Of a DNA stretch of 64,000 nucleotides, positions 1 to 12,300 are shown one piece after another. A program made the position numbers and the translations under genes. Each line of letters starts with the position of its first letter. Within the stretch, counting starts at the first letter, position 1. The DNA comes from Sipunculus nudus (taxonomy: Eukaryota > Annelida > Sipuncula > Golfingiida > Sipunculidae), in the NCBI GenBank assembly GCA_026874595.1, contig CM049309.1, positions 30,135,033-30,199,032 of the forward strand, read 5' to 3'. A model generated the notes under the pieces. That model did no database searches. It was given only the letters and a program-made list of their open reading frames with translations, and was not told the origin of the DNA.

Positions 1-276
1 TCTTATATACTGTGGTTGGCTTCATATTCACAAGGCTGAAATTTCGCAATATTTTCATTTTGAACTGTTCGTGAGGGTTTCATTTTCGCGATTGCAACAG
101 AACCTAAATAATATCTAATAACAGTTGTGTTTATCATGATTTGAGAATAAATCCTATAATCCCATACTCATTTCTGTTACAGTCATTATATAGTTTTAGA
201 ATTAGAGAAGTCAGCAATAGAAATAGAGGCGGGTCCTACACAAAAAATATTATGTTAAATATATTTGTATTACTAG
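1..276. other. PUM3 intron, nothing recognised
   Basis: AT-rich sequence before exon A. I see no coding or repeat structure in it. Confidence 0.6.
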
Positions 277-381
277 GAAGCAGCGGAGGTGGTGGAGTCA
301 GCATACAATGATTATGCAAATGCTCATCAGAGAGCGGCCATCATTGAGGAGTTCTATGGTCCAGGATTTGCTTTGTTTAAG
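277..381 (+). CDS. PUM3: PUM3 exon A (first exon in window)
   Basis: The exon is preceded by ...TATTACTAG and followed by GTAAAT. It is 105 bp, 35 codons, phase 0 at both ends. It encodes a Puf-repeat helix pair with [11 protein letters not shown] followed by [12 protein letters not shown], which aligns with the AYND..LEQR...EELYG block of vertebrate PUM3. The coding frame must continue upstream, but the 276 bases before it look like intron only. Confidence 0.92.
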
Positions 382-3300
382 GTAAATTTTTTATGAAATG
401 TTATGGTTAAAGAAAATTAAATTTAGTTCAATACCCATGGCAGTTGCAAAGATATTTAGCAACGACATGAAGGTTAAATTATTTGTATATTCAACTCAAT
501 TTATTTAATTTATAATTGTTATTTTTAATGAAGTATCAATGCTTGGTATTAATCCCTTACCATAGGAAGCAGAACTGCTTAAATGGTTGGTTTTCATCAC
601 TCTAGCAGCCTGTGTTGCCTAATTAATATCACAGAAACCCCTTCATCTATTATTACTAAATTGCCTCAAGCTCTGCACAATCCCATACCAAGTTAATAAA
701 AAAATGTGTAAAAAACGTAAGGACAAATTATTTTCAGATTGGCTTCTTTACACCACATTAAATTTTACCTATTACAAAATTTATTATTACAGGTGTGTAT
801 ATGCTTAATGAATGTATATCAGAAAAATATTGAAAATGGCAGTCCCTTGGATTTTTATCTATGCTTCACTCAGGACAGCTCCCTGTTTTCATCTGAGCTA
901 GGCTTCACCTCTGCCCTCTTTCTCCATGGACAGGATGCATTTAAAGAAGATGAATGTTAAAATTTTTTTTTGAATTTATTTTTTTCTAGGCTTCTGCTAC
1001 ATTTTAGGTTTTGTTTTGTATAATAAGGGACGTGGATGATTGAAATGCACATTTAATTATGTTTCCACAAAGTGAAATATTTCTCTTGTACAGCCTGTAT
1101 GGGCCAGTCATTATTGGATTCATTCAAGTTTCACATATGTGTAACCCATTTGCTGTGGGAGAGTCATGTTCTTCAATCCATTTCTTTAGAAATCATATTC
1201 TTCTCTTGTACAATCTGTATAAACCAGTTATTAATGGATTCAGTCTTCACATATGTATATGTATGACTCATCACTTAAGGAAAAAACCTGTCAACTTTGG
1301 CCTCAGAATTCAAAGGTCAGGATCACATCTGAATTTAATCTTAATTTTTACCAGAAGTTTGCCAGTAATGTCATGCTAGTTAGCTGAGCTTAATGACCCA
1401 AAGGATACTTGTTTTTATTGAAGAGCCCACAAATCCGCACACTAGAACAGATAATGAAAGCTAATCCTGAGAAGAAAGAAACCATCCTGAATTATATGAA
1501 AGAGGCACTGGGACACATGTCAGAAAAGTAAGGCTTCTCAACTCTACTGTGTTTCTAAATGGACCATTAGAACCCAGTCATGGTGTGATATAACTGCTCA
1601 GGAACTGAAACAAAGTGACACTGTTATTGAAGAAATATTTTTTTGTCTTTTTGCTTTTTAGCTCAGCTGACTGAAAGTCATCTCAGCTATAGCGATCACT
1701 CTTTGTATGTTGTCGGTCCGGCCGTCTGTACGGCCGTCCGTTAACAGGGCACAAATCGTAACCGCTGTACCTGGAATCTTCTAACTTGGTATCCTGGGAG
1801 GTCCATAAAAAATCTCCTTGGAAACCTGAAATTAGGTCTCTGTTACCCATATCCTTCGTAGTAAGTACCCCTCAGAAAATAAAAAATTTGATACAAAACT
1901 CCAGTATCTGAATAACCAATGCATTGATCTCCATGATTCTTTGCAGGCATATTGATCATGGAGTATTCCACCAGTTCCTGCAAACTGGTGGCGCCACCTG
2001 AATTTTTTTTTTCAAATACTCATTTTTTTTTTCTATTTATGAGACCTTCAAATGAAGTTGTCATCTGTCCAAAAGCCCACTGAAACCCATTTCTAAGGAC
2101 TTTTCACAAAATTCATGATTTGCTTGCACTCTGGCAGTCATTTTGCTCATTGTTCAACATTCCTTGCATTCAGCTGAGCGTCATGGCCCATGGGCCACTT
2201 GTTGTATGTATTTTATGCTATTATAACAGTTAAAACTTATCAGGAAATCATATATACAAACTATATTTCAATGATGTAGGACTCAGGTCCAGGCTGGTAC
2301 TTGAGTAACAAATTGAGTCCATATTTTTATGCACTTTGACTTGGAGGTCTTGGACTTGTAAATTTTCCTGGAGTCTAGCAGTAAAAAAATCCTGTCATCT
2401 AAGGCCTGATATATAACCTACCATAAAGACGTGAGAACTTGTAGTTGATTTCTAATTCTCAGGACAGGATTTTGTATTTTGATCTGCCTTTTCAATTAAA
2501 AAAAACCATAACAAGTATACAGTTATAAATACCACTTTAACTCTAAACTTGAACAATTATCAAACTGCATGTGATCTTGAATATAAAGGTGAATACGCAT
2601 ACCAAGGATGTCAGGCCTGCACTCCTGGATATACAGAAGATGGTGCTTTAATTCAGCAAACTGCATCTTCTGTATCCCCTTGATGCTCAAACCCAACTGA
2701 TCACCAGATGAGATTTCTGGCCTTCTCCACGTGTGTGCTGGAGATACTAACAGCCATGTAGTAGCCAGGTTAATGATTACCCAAGGCATGTAGTAATCAA
2801 TTCTTAAAAATCTCCTTGGAGCCCTAGGAGTATGGGGTTTGTTCATGGGCCCCAGAATATTTAAAAATTGATACAAAAGCTTCAGAATTGCTATAATTAA
2901 TACGTTGATTTCCATTAATCTTGCTTTGCTTATTGCTCATGGATAGTTTCATCAGCTGTTAGAGACTGGTGGTGCCACCTGTATTTTTCCCCCAATTTTA
3001 GCTCAGCTGACTGAAAGTCATCTGAGCTATAGTGATCACTCTTCATCCATCATCCATCTGTCTTTCCGTCTGTGCAAAATTTGAACAAAACTAGTCAAAC
3101 TGGTTCTTCAGAAATCTTATACTTCTCTCGTTCAACCTTTATAGACCAGTCATGTTTTTGGATTAAGTCTTCATAATTGTGTGACCCATCACTTAAGAAA
3201 AAATACTGTCAACAGTTTGATTTTCAGACAATAAAATTCCTGTTGTCAATGTCAGGCTATAATGTCATGTTAGTCAGCTGAGCGTCATAACCCACGTGTC

Positions 3301-6300
3301 ACTTGTTTAATTTCAGGACAATGGGTGTAACACAGGTTGAAAGAGCAAAAAAAAAAAATGAAATTATGTATGGATATCCAGTTTTATGCTTCAACCTCAG
3401 GGCTTAGCCATTATGTGACAGTCATTAAGCATAAAGGAAAGTTAGAGGAGAAATTACTGATTACACCCATTGAGACACAAGTGCCAATCAATATGTAAAT
3501 CTATTAAGTTTGTGGATGCAATTGGAATTTTTAAAATTTCTTTCTGTGTATAATTTTTTGCTTTAAAATAGCAGTTGATAGTGTAGAAGAATTGATGCTT
3601 TTAATTGTGTATGCCACTTTTTGCTTTTCTGTATAAGATAAAGTTCTTAGATGATATTAGGTCACATTAATTGGCAGTGCTGATGACACTTGGGTCATTT
3701 TTTGTGTTTGTTATAAGTGTTCACTGTGAGCTTAAGATTAAATATTATTTTTTTCAGGTCTGTACTCAGGCATTCAATTGTTCACAGAGTATTTATGGAG
3801 TATATCATGTATGCTTCTGAAAAACAAAAAGCAGTAAGTGCTCTGTATAAATTGTAATTTGTTGAACATTTTACCCAAGTTGTCCAAATAAATCTAGTCA
3901 ATGATGTTTAAATATTATTTCATCATTGATTGTAAGATCATTTTAAAAAAAAATTAAGGCTCCTAATGACATTTCTTCATGTCATTTTATTTTATTTTCT
4001 CATATTCAGTTAATTAATGCAACAAAAAAAAACCCCGGGTGCTTTAGACTGAACCAAGTTGGTACTGCTTGTTTCTTCAAACCTCCCTTAAATTCCAGAA
4101 GTATTTAAAACCTTACCTTATCTTCCTATGTGGGCAATGCCAGCTGCAAGCAGTAATAAGAATCTTCTGAAAAAAAGTGAGGGAGAATTTGGGAAAGGGA
4201 AAATTTATTCATTGTTGTTAAGGCTTAGGGGAAAAAAGAATGTATATAAAACATTGCCAATAGCAAATTCAAGTGTAGGCCTGACAGGTTCTTGTATTCA
4301 GGATGTACTGTCATTACTTTATCACTAGGAGATGATTGAGAACCTGAGAGAACACTTGCCGGAGATGCTGCACACAAGGGATGGATCCCGTGTAGCGATG
4401 ATGTGTGTCTGGCATGGAACAGCAAAGGTAATGTTAAGATTTATAGATTGTTAAGCCAAGCCTGCCTCATGGTGAATTGCTTTCAGGATCACAACATAAG
4501 ACCAGATGTGTGTCCATGGATCTGCCAATCTATGCAGCATCTACCTAAATAAATTTTCCCCACTGTGCGCATGCCGTCAAATATGCTTTTGAATTTCTAC
4601 CTGCTGTGCACAACCAAACAAACATGCTTCCTGAATTCTACCCGCTGTGCACAGCCAATCAAACATGCTTCCTGAATTCTACCCCCTATGCATAACCAAT
4701 CAAACATACTTCCTGAATTCTACCAGCTGTGCACAGCCAATCAAACATGCTTTCTGAATTCTCCCTGCTGTGCACAGCCAATCAAACATGCATCCTGAAT
4801 TCTACCCCCTGTGCACAACCAATCAAACATGCTTCCTGAAATCTACCCACTGTGCACAACCAATCAAACATGCTTCCTTAATTCTACACCCTGTGCACAA
4901 CCAATCAAACATGATTCCCGAATTCTCCCTGCTGTGCACAGCCAATCAAACATGCTTTCTGAATTCTACCCCCTGTGCACAACCAATCAAACATGCTTCC
5001 TGAATTCTACCCCCTGTGCACGACCAATCAAACATGCTTCCTGAATTCTACCCCCTGTGCACAACCAATCAAACATGCTTCCTGAATTCTACCCCCTGTG
5101 CACAACCAATCAAACATGCTTCCTTAATTCTACCTGCTGTGCACAACCAATCAAACATGATTCCTGAATTCTCCCTGCTGTGAAAAGCCAATCAAACATG
5201 CTTCCTGAATTCTACCTGCTGTGCACAGCTAATCAAACATGCTTCCTGAATTCTCCCGGTTTGAATTCTACCCGCTGTGCACAGCCAATCAAACATGCTT
5301 CCTGAATTCTACCCGCTGTGCACAGCCAATCAAACATGCTTCCTGAATTCTACCCGCTGTGCACAGCCAATCAAACATACTTCCTGAATTCTACCAGCTG
5401 TGCACAACCAAACAAACATGCTTCCTGAATTCTACACGCTGGGCACAGCCAATCAAACATGCTTCCTGAATTCTACCCCCTGTGCACAACCAAACAAAAA
5501 AGCTTCCTTAATTCTCCCCGCTGTGCACAGCCAACCAAACATGCTTCCTGAATTCTACCTGCTGTGCACAGCCAATCAAACATGCTTCCTGAATTCTACC
5601 CGCTGTGCACAACCAATCAAACATACTTCCTGAAGTTTACTTGCTGTGCACAACCAAACAAACCTTCTTCCTGAATTCTACCTGTTGTGCACAGCCAATC
5701 AAACATGCTTCCTGAATTCTACCCCCTGTGCACAACCAATCAAACATGCTTCCTGAATTCTGTCCCCTGTGCACAACCAATCAAACATGCTTCCTTAATT
5801 CTACCAGCTGTGCACAACCAATCAAACATGATTCCTGAATTCTCCCTGCTGTGCACAGCCAATCAAACATGCTTCCTGAATTCTACCTGCTGTGCACAGC
5901 CAATCAAACATGCTTCCTGAATTCTCCCGGCTTGATTTCTACCCGCTATGCACAGCCAATCAAACATGCTTCCTGAATTCTCCCCGCTGTGCACAGCCAA
6001 TCAAACATGCTTCCTGAATTCTACCCGCTGTTCACAGCCAATCAAACATGCTTCCTGAATTCTACCCGCTGTGCACAGCCAATCAAACATGCTTCCTGAA
6101 TTCTACCCCCTGTGCACAACCAAACAAAAATGCTTCCTGAATTCTCCCCGCTGTGCACAGCCAACCAAACATGCTTCCTGAATTCTACCTGCTGTGCACA
6201 GCCAATCAAACATGCTTCCTGAATTCTACCCGCTGTGCACAACCAATCAAACATACTTCCTGAATTCTACTTGCTGTGCACCACCAAACAAACCTTCTTC

Positions 6301-9300
6301 CTGAATTCTACCTGTTGTGCACAGCCAATCAAACATGCTTCCTGAATTCTACCCCCTGTGCACAACCAATCAAACATACTTCCTGAATTCTACCGGCTGT
6401 GCACAGCCAATCAAACATGCTTTCTGAATTCTCCCTGCTGTGCACAGCCAATCAAACATGCTTCCTTAATTCTACCGGCTGTGCACAACCAATCAAACAT
6501 GCTTCCTGAATTCTCCCTGCTGTGCACAGCCAATCAAACATGCTTCCTGAATTCTACCCCCTGTGCACAACCAATCAAACATGCTTCCTGAATTCTATCC
6601 CCTGTGCAAAACCAATCAAACATGCTTCCTGAATTCTACCAGCTGTGCACAACCAATCAAACATGATTCCTGAATTCTCCCTGCTGTGCACAGCCAATCA
6701 AACATGCTTCCTGAATTCTACCTGCTGTGCACAGCCAATCAAACATGCTTCCTGAATTCTACCCCCTGTGCACAACCAATCAAACATACTTCCTGAATTC
6801 TACCAGCTGTGCACAGCCAATCAAACATGCTTCCTTAATTCTACTGGCTGTGCACAACCAATCAAACATGCTTCCTGAATTCTCCCTGCTGTGCACAGCC
6901 AATCAAACATGCTTCCTGAATTCTACCCCCTGTGCACAACCAATCAAACATGCTTCCTGAATTCTACACCCTGTGCACAACAAATCAAACATGCTTCCTG
7001 AATTTTACCCCCTGTGCACAACCAATCAAACATGCTTCCTGAATTCTACCCCCTGTACACAACCAATCAAACATGCTTCCTGAATTCTACACCCTGTGCA
7101 CAACCAATCAAACATGCTTCCTTAATTCTACCAGCTGTGCACAACCAATCAAACATGATTCCTGAATTCTACCCGCTGTGCACAGCCAATCAAACATACT
7201 TCCTGAATTCTACCAGCTGTGCATAACCAAACAAACATGCTTCCTGAATTCTACCCGCTGGGCACAGCCAATCAAACATGCTTCCTGAATTCTACCCCCT
7301 GTGCACAACCAATCAAACATGCTTCCTGAATTCTACCCCCTGTGCACAACCAATCAAACATGATTCCTGAATTCTCCCTGCTGTGCACAGCCAATCAAAC
7401 ATGCTTCCTGAATTCTACCTGCTGTGCACAACCAATCAAACATGCTTCCTGAATTCTCCCGGCTTGAATTCTACCCACTGTGCACAGCCAATCAAACATG
7501 CTTCCTGAATTCTCCCCGCTTTGCACAGCCAATCAAACATGCTTCCTGAATTCTACCTGCTGTGCACAACCAATCAAACATGCTTCCTGAATTCTACCCC
7601 CTGTACACAACCAATCAAACATGCTTCCTGAATTCTACACCCTGTGCACAACCAATCAAACATGCTTCCTTAATTCTACCAGCTGTGCACAACCAATCAA
7701 ACATGATTCCTGAATTCTACCCGCTGTGCACAGCCAATCAAACATACTTCCTGAATTCTACCAGCTGTGCACAACCAAACAAACATGCTTCCTGAATTCT
7801 ACCCGCTGGGCACAGCCAATCAAACATGCTTCCTGAATTCTACCCCCTGTGCACAACCAATCAAACATGCTTCCTGAATTCTACCCCCTGTGCACAACCA
7901 ATCAAACATGATTTCTGAATTCTCCCTGCTGTGCACAGCCAATCAAACATGCTTCCTGAATTCTACCTGCTGTGCACAACCAATCAAACATGCTTCCTGA
8001 ATTCTCCTGGCTTGAATTCTACCCACTGTGCACAGCCAATCAAACCTGCTTCCTGAATTCTCCCCGCTTTGCACAGCCAATCAAACATGCTTCCTGAATT
8101 CTACCTGCTGTGCACAACCAAAGAAACATGCTTCCTGAATTCTCCCCGCTGTGCACAGCTAACCAAACATGCTTCCTGAATTCTACCCGCTGTGCACAGC
8201 CAATCAAACATGCTTCCTGAATTCTACCCGCTGTGCACAATCAATCAAACATACTTCCTGAATTCTACCTGCTGTGCACAACCAAACAAACCTTCTTTCT
8301 GAATTCTACCCGCTGTGCATAGCCAATCAAACATGCTTCCTGAATTCTCCCGGCTAGAATTCTAGCCACTGTGCACAGCCAATCAAACATGCTTCCTGAA
8401 TTCTCCCCGCTGTGCACAGCCAATCAAACATGCTTCCTGAATTCTACCTGCTGTGCACAGCCAATCAAACATGCTTCCTGAATTCTACCCCCTGTGCACA
8501 ACCAATCAAACATACTTCCTGAATTCTACCAGCTGTGCACAGCCAATCAAACATGCTTTCTGAATTCTCCCTGCTGTGCACAGCCAATCAAGCATGCTTC
8601 CTTAATTCTACCGGCTGTGCACAACCAATCAAACATGCTTCCTGAATTGTTGCTATGCACAGCCAATCAAACATGCTTCCTGAATTCTCCCCATTGAGCA
8701 CAGCCAATCCAATATGTTTCCCTAAATTCTTCCTATTGAGCACAGCCTATCAAGTATGTTTCCTAAAGTGTGTAAGATATTCTGAAAGACAACCTTTCAC
8801 TGCCCTTTTAGCTCAGCTGACTCAAAATCATGTTTTTGCCTTGTGGCCCACAGAATTAAGGTCACCCACAAATAATTTCAGAAGGACCTTCTTGACTACC
8901 TATATGCTAGAAGTTTCAAGGTTAAACAGTTCTGAAACAGTTGTTAAGAGTAAACTTAATAGTCACAAAGCAATATGTAATTTTAAGTATTATCTACATG
9001 CAAAAAATTTAATTAATTGTATATCTGATCTGCATCTATCTGAATAAATTCTCCCCATAGTGCACAGCCCATTAATTAAATAATTGTTATTGAATTCAGA
9101 AAGAATAGATTGTTTTGTGGCTTCATCCAGATCAAAGGGCAGTTATTTGGACTGATCACCTCTGGTCTTTCAATGCTATATAACAAAAACATCATACATT
9201 GTACATTTTATTTCATATTATTTTAATCATTTTACATACAGAAACAATAAGTAAATTCATAGAATTAAGTAATTCAATAAAAAGGTAATTTTTACCTCAA

Positions 9301-12300
9301 GCAGTTTTACCTATATAATGACAAATAGAATGGTTCATACTAAAAGAAGCATTCCTGCAAAACCTCTTATTTGAAATAAATCAAACATTTGATTCAGATT
9401 CATATAAAACCCCTTAAAGTATATACCGTAAATCTTGTTTTTAAGCCGCACGTGTATTTATAGCCGCACCCTGAGTTTGCAAGGTCTCTTAAAGGAGCTC
9501 CCACGGAGGGCCAAATACCCAGAACCCCCCTTAAAGGCCGCACCTAGACTCCGTCTCTGGCCTGAGGGTAAGATTATTAGCTGCACGTAGCAAAATAAAT
9601 CACGACATAGCTGCTTTAATGAAGATTAGACTAAAAAGTATAAATAACAGAGGTTAAATATGTTGCCAGATTACGTATAATAAATATATTTAACGCTCGA
9701 GATAGGGACAAAATATCTATATGTTACTTACGACTTTTGCACATGGATTGGCAGGCATTTATCAGAAAAAGAAAGATTCCCCGAAGATCGTTTCGTTTGA
9801 ATGGTGGTTACGCAAAACGATTCTTGTATGCATCAAAACGCTTCTTTGCATGTACGTCGATTGTCAAAGACCATAGTATGAACACTGAATTGAAGTTTAT
9901 ATGTACATTTATTGAAGCAAAAAGCCTGAATACTATCCACTATTATGTACCATCACACAGTAGCATTCAGGGGGCGACATGATGGCTAAGACTACTGAAA
10001 CTGTCAGATTTTCAACCTGCAGGAACTTAATCACGGCTCGTGGTATACATATAAAAATTTTAATGTAGAACCTTGACATGTATATCTTTCGTGGGAAATA
10101 TAACTTGTTATAAAAAATCTGGGTAATTGTCACCAAATAATACGTTTAAAACACCCCTGCTGTAACACAGCGGCCCACTTCGTTGGGCATGGTCAAGCAA
10201 CATTGAAATAAATGCCTACATTAAACTCATTTGCAGCATTATTTAGCAACGATTATTTGTTTAGAAAGTGTAATGAATAAAAAGCTGACATGGTAAAGGG
10301 TCGCACAATGGCTGACGATCGTTTTAAAATCAAGTTTGAGTGCCGCCATGTGCTGAAAGCCCTGGTGTTCTGCTAAGAATATTTTGAACGGCTGTACGCA
10401 GTGGGTATGGGTAGTAAACAGAACAGCCACCTATTCCGTCCCAGTGTGCCTTGCGCAAACGCTACCTTGACAAGATGGCTCCCCACACGGAAAACTTTCA
10501 TGAGGAAAAAACTTGCTTACCTCGACCGGCCATTTTAATTTCACTTTAAAATCACTTGTTTTCACGCGTCATGTTTGCTATACGTGCGTATCTCGACAAG
10601 GTAACTTCAGTTATTTTGATATTTAGTTAAGTTGGCCAGCGATGTTTTCAAACGCATCAGCAAATTGAGACATGGAGCGATGTCAACGAACGATGTGACG
10701 ATGATAATACCGAAGTTACCGGTATGAAAATGATTCGAATCTTTTTTAGAAATTCAAGAAATGGAATTTTCATCATAGATTAAGATTTCAAAATATTACT
10801 TTTAGAATTTAAATATACAGTGACTTTAAATGGATCAGCAGAATATTTCTATCCAAAATATATAGGAAAATCAGTAGCAAACAAGAATACGGCACGGCAT
10901 GTAACATCTGTATATTCACCAAATTCCTTTGGCTGTAGTGACATGTTCTACCATTTATATCTACAAGCGGGTTTCCCTTCTAACACTATTTCCATTCATA
11001 CAATATATTCGTGATTGTATAAAAAAAAACAAAGATTAAACAGAAGTAAATGACCGGGCTATACGCATTCAAGGATGAAGGTTTTCCAGAAACATGACAT
11101 GGGGGCGAGAAGATGGGCTATTCAATATTGAGGTACATGTATCAGACATTATAAAAAATGTCAGTAAGTAACCTGCTAAATTTGAATTTTTATAGAGGTT
11201 TTATAGTGTTCTAAATTACATAGTTTGATTTTCTGAATTCTTTTTATAAACATAAATTCCAAAGCAATCCGGATCCGTCAAAGGTATGACCGGTAACACC
11301 GATTTTTTCTAACAGACGTCACCACTAGTCCTCGCCATGAATAATCTCATTAATTTTAATCTCGTAATAAGTGTTGTTATTGTTCAATGTTTATTGTTAT
11401 TGTTCAATTGATTGCATATAATTATTATATTTTATATGAATATTTAGACTATACAATTTTATACAATAAATCTGTGACTACAAAGTGTATTTCCTCTGTG
11501 GTGTGCTTGATCTTCTATTATCGCCCAAAGGAGCGCCATGTCCGGGAGAGAGTTCTTCTCACAGTTCATTTCTGATAAACCATCTATTTATGGCCGCATC
11601 CCGAGTTCAGAAAAAAAGTCGAGATTTTCGATTTTGAGTTTGTTCTTAAGGCCGCGGCGATGAAAACAGGATTTACGGTAACATTTGAAAATTAATACAG
11701 AGTTCTCACGGGTGATATATGTACTCATCAAATTCAAATTCATTTTCATATGATATTTTCATATTTTTTTTAATTTCTTATATTTTTAAACAATTTTAAG
11801 CACCCAGTTGCAACAAACCACTTTTTAGTCAGCTTATATTAAACTGCACTACAGTTAAAAAAAAACTTAAGGTCTATTGGCTGAAAGTCATCTGAGCAAT
11901 AGGGGTCGCTCTTTGTCTGTTGGTTTGTCTGTCTGTCTGTCAGTTCATTAACAGGGCATAAATCATAACTGCTGGACCTAGAAATTTTCAACTGAAAACC
12001 CACTGAGGTCCTAAAAATTCTCCTTGGAAACATAAAATAAGGTCACTGTTACCCATATCCTTCAATCTATGGGGCTTGTAAGTACCCCCAGAATAATTAA
12101 ACCCTAGAATGTTTACCCTAGAATTTTATGACTGTATATTCTGGGAGATCCTAGGAATATCTCCTTGGAAACCTTAAATTAGGTTCTGTATTCTGCAAGA
12201 TATGTGAAAGAACAGGCTTTGAGCACCCTATAGGACAGATATGCATGATTGGTTACAGTTGGACCTAGAAACTTCTAATTTGATTAAGATTTAGTTAGGT

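Noticed and set aside
4770-8697. A dozen open frames of about 66-77 codons with [15 protein letters not shown]-type repeats on the plus strand and [12 protein letters not shown]-type repeats on the minus strand
   Set aside because: They are frames through the 41-bp array. They end when the period shifts to a frame with a stop, and both strands are open equally.
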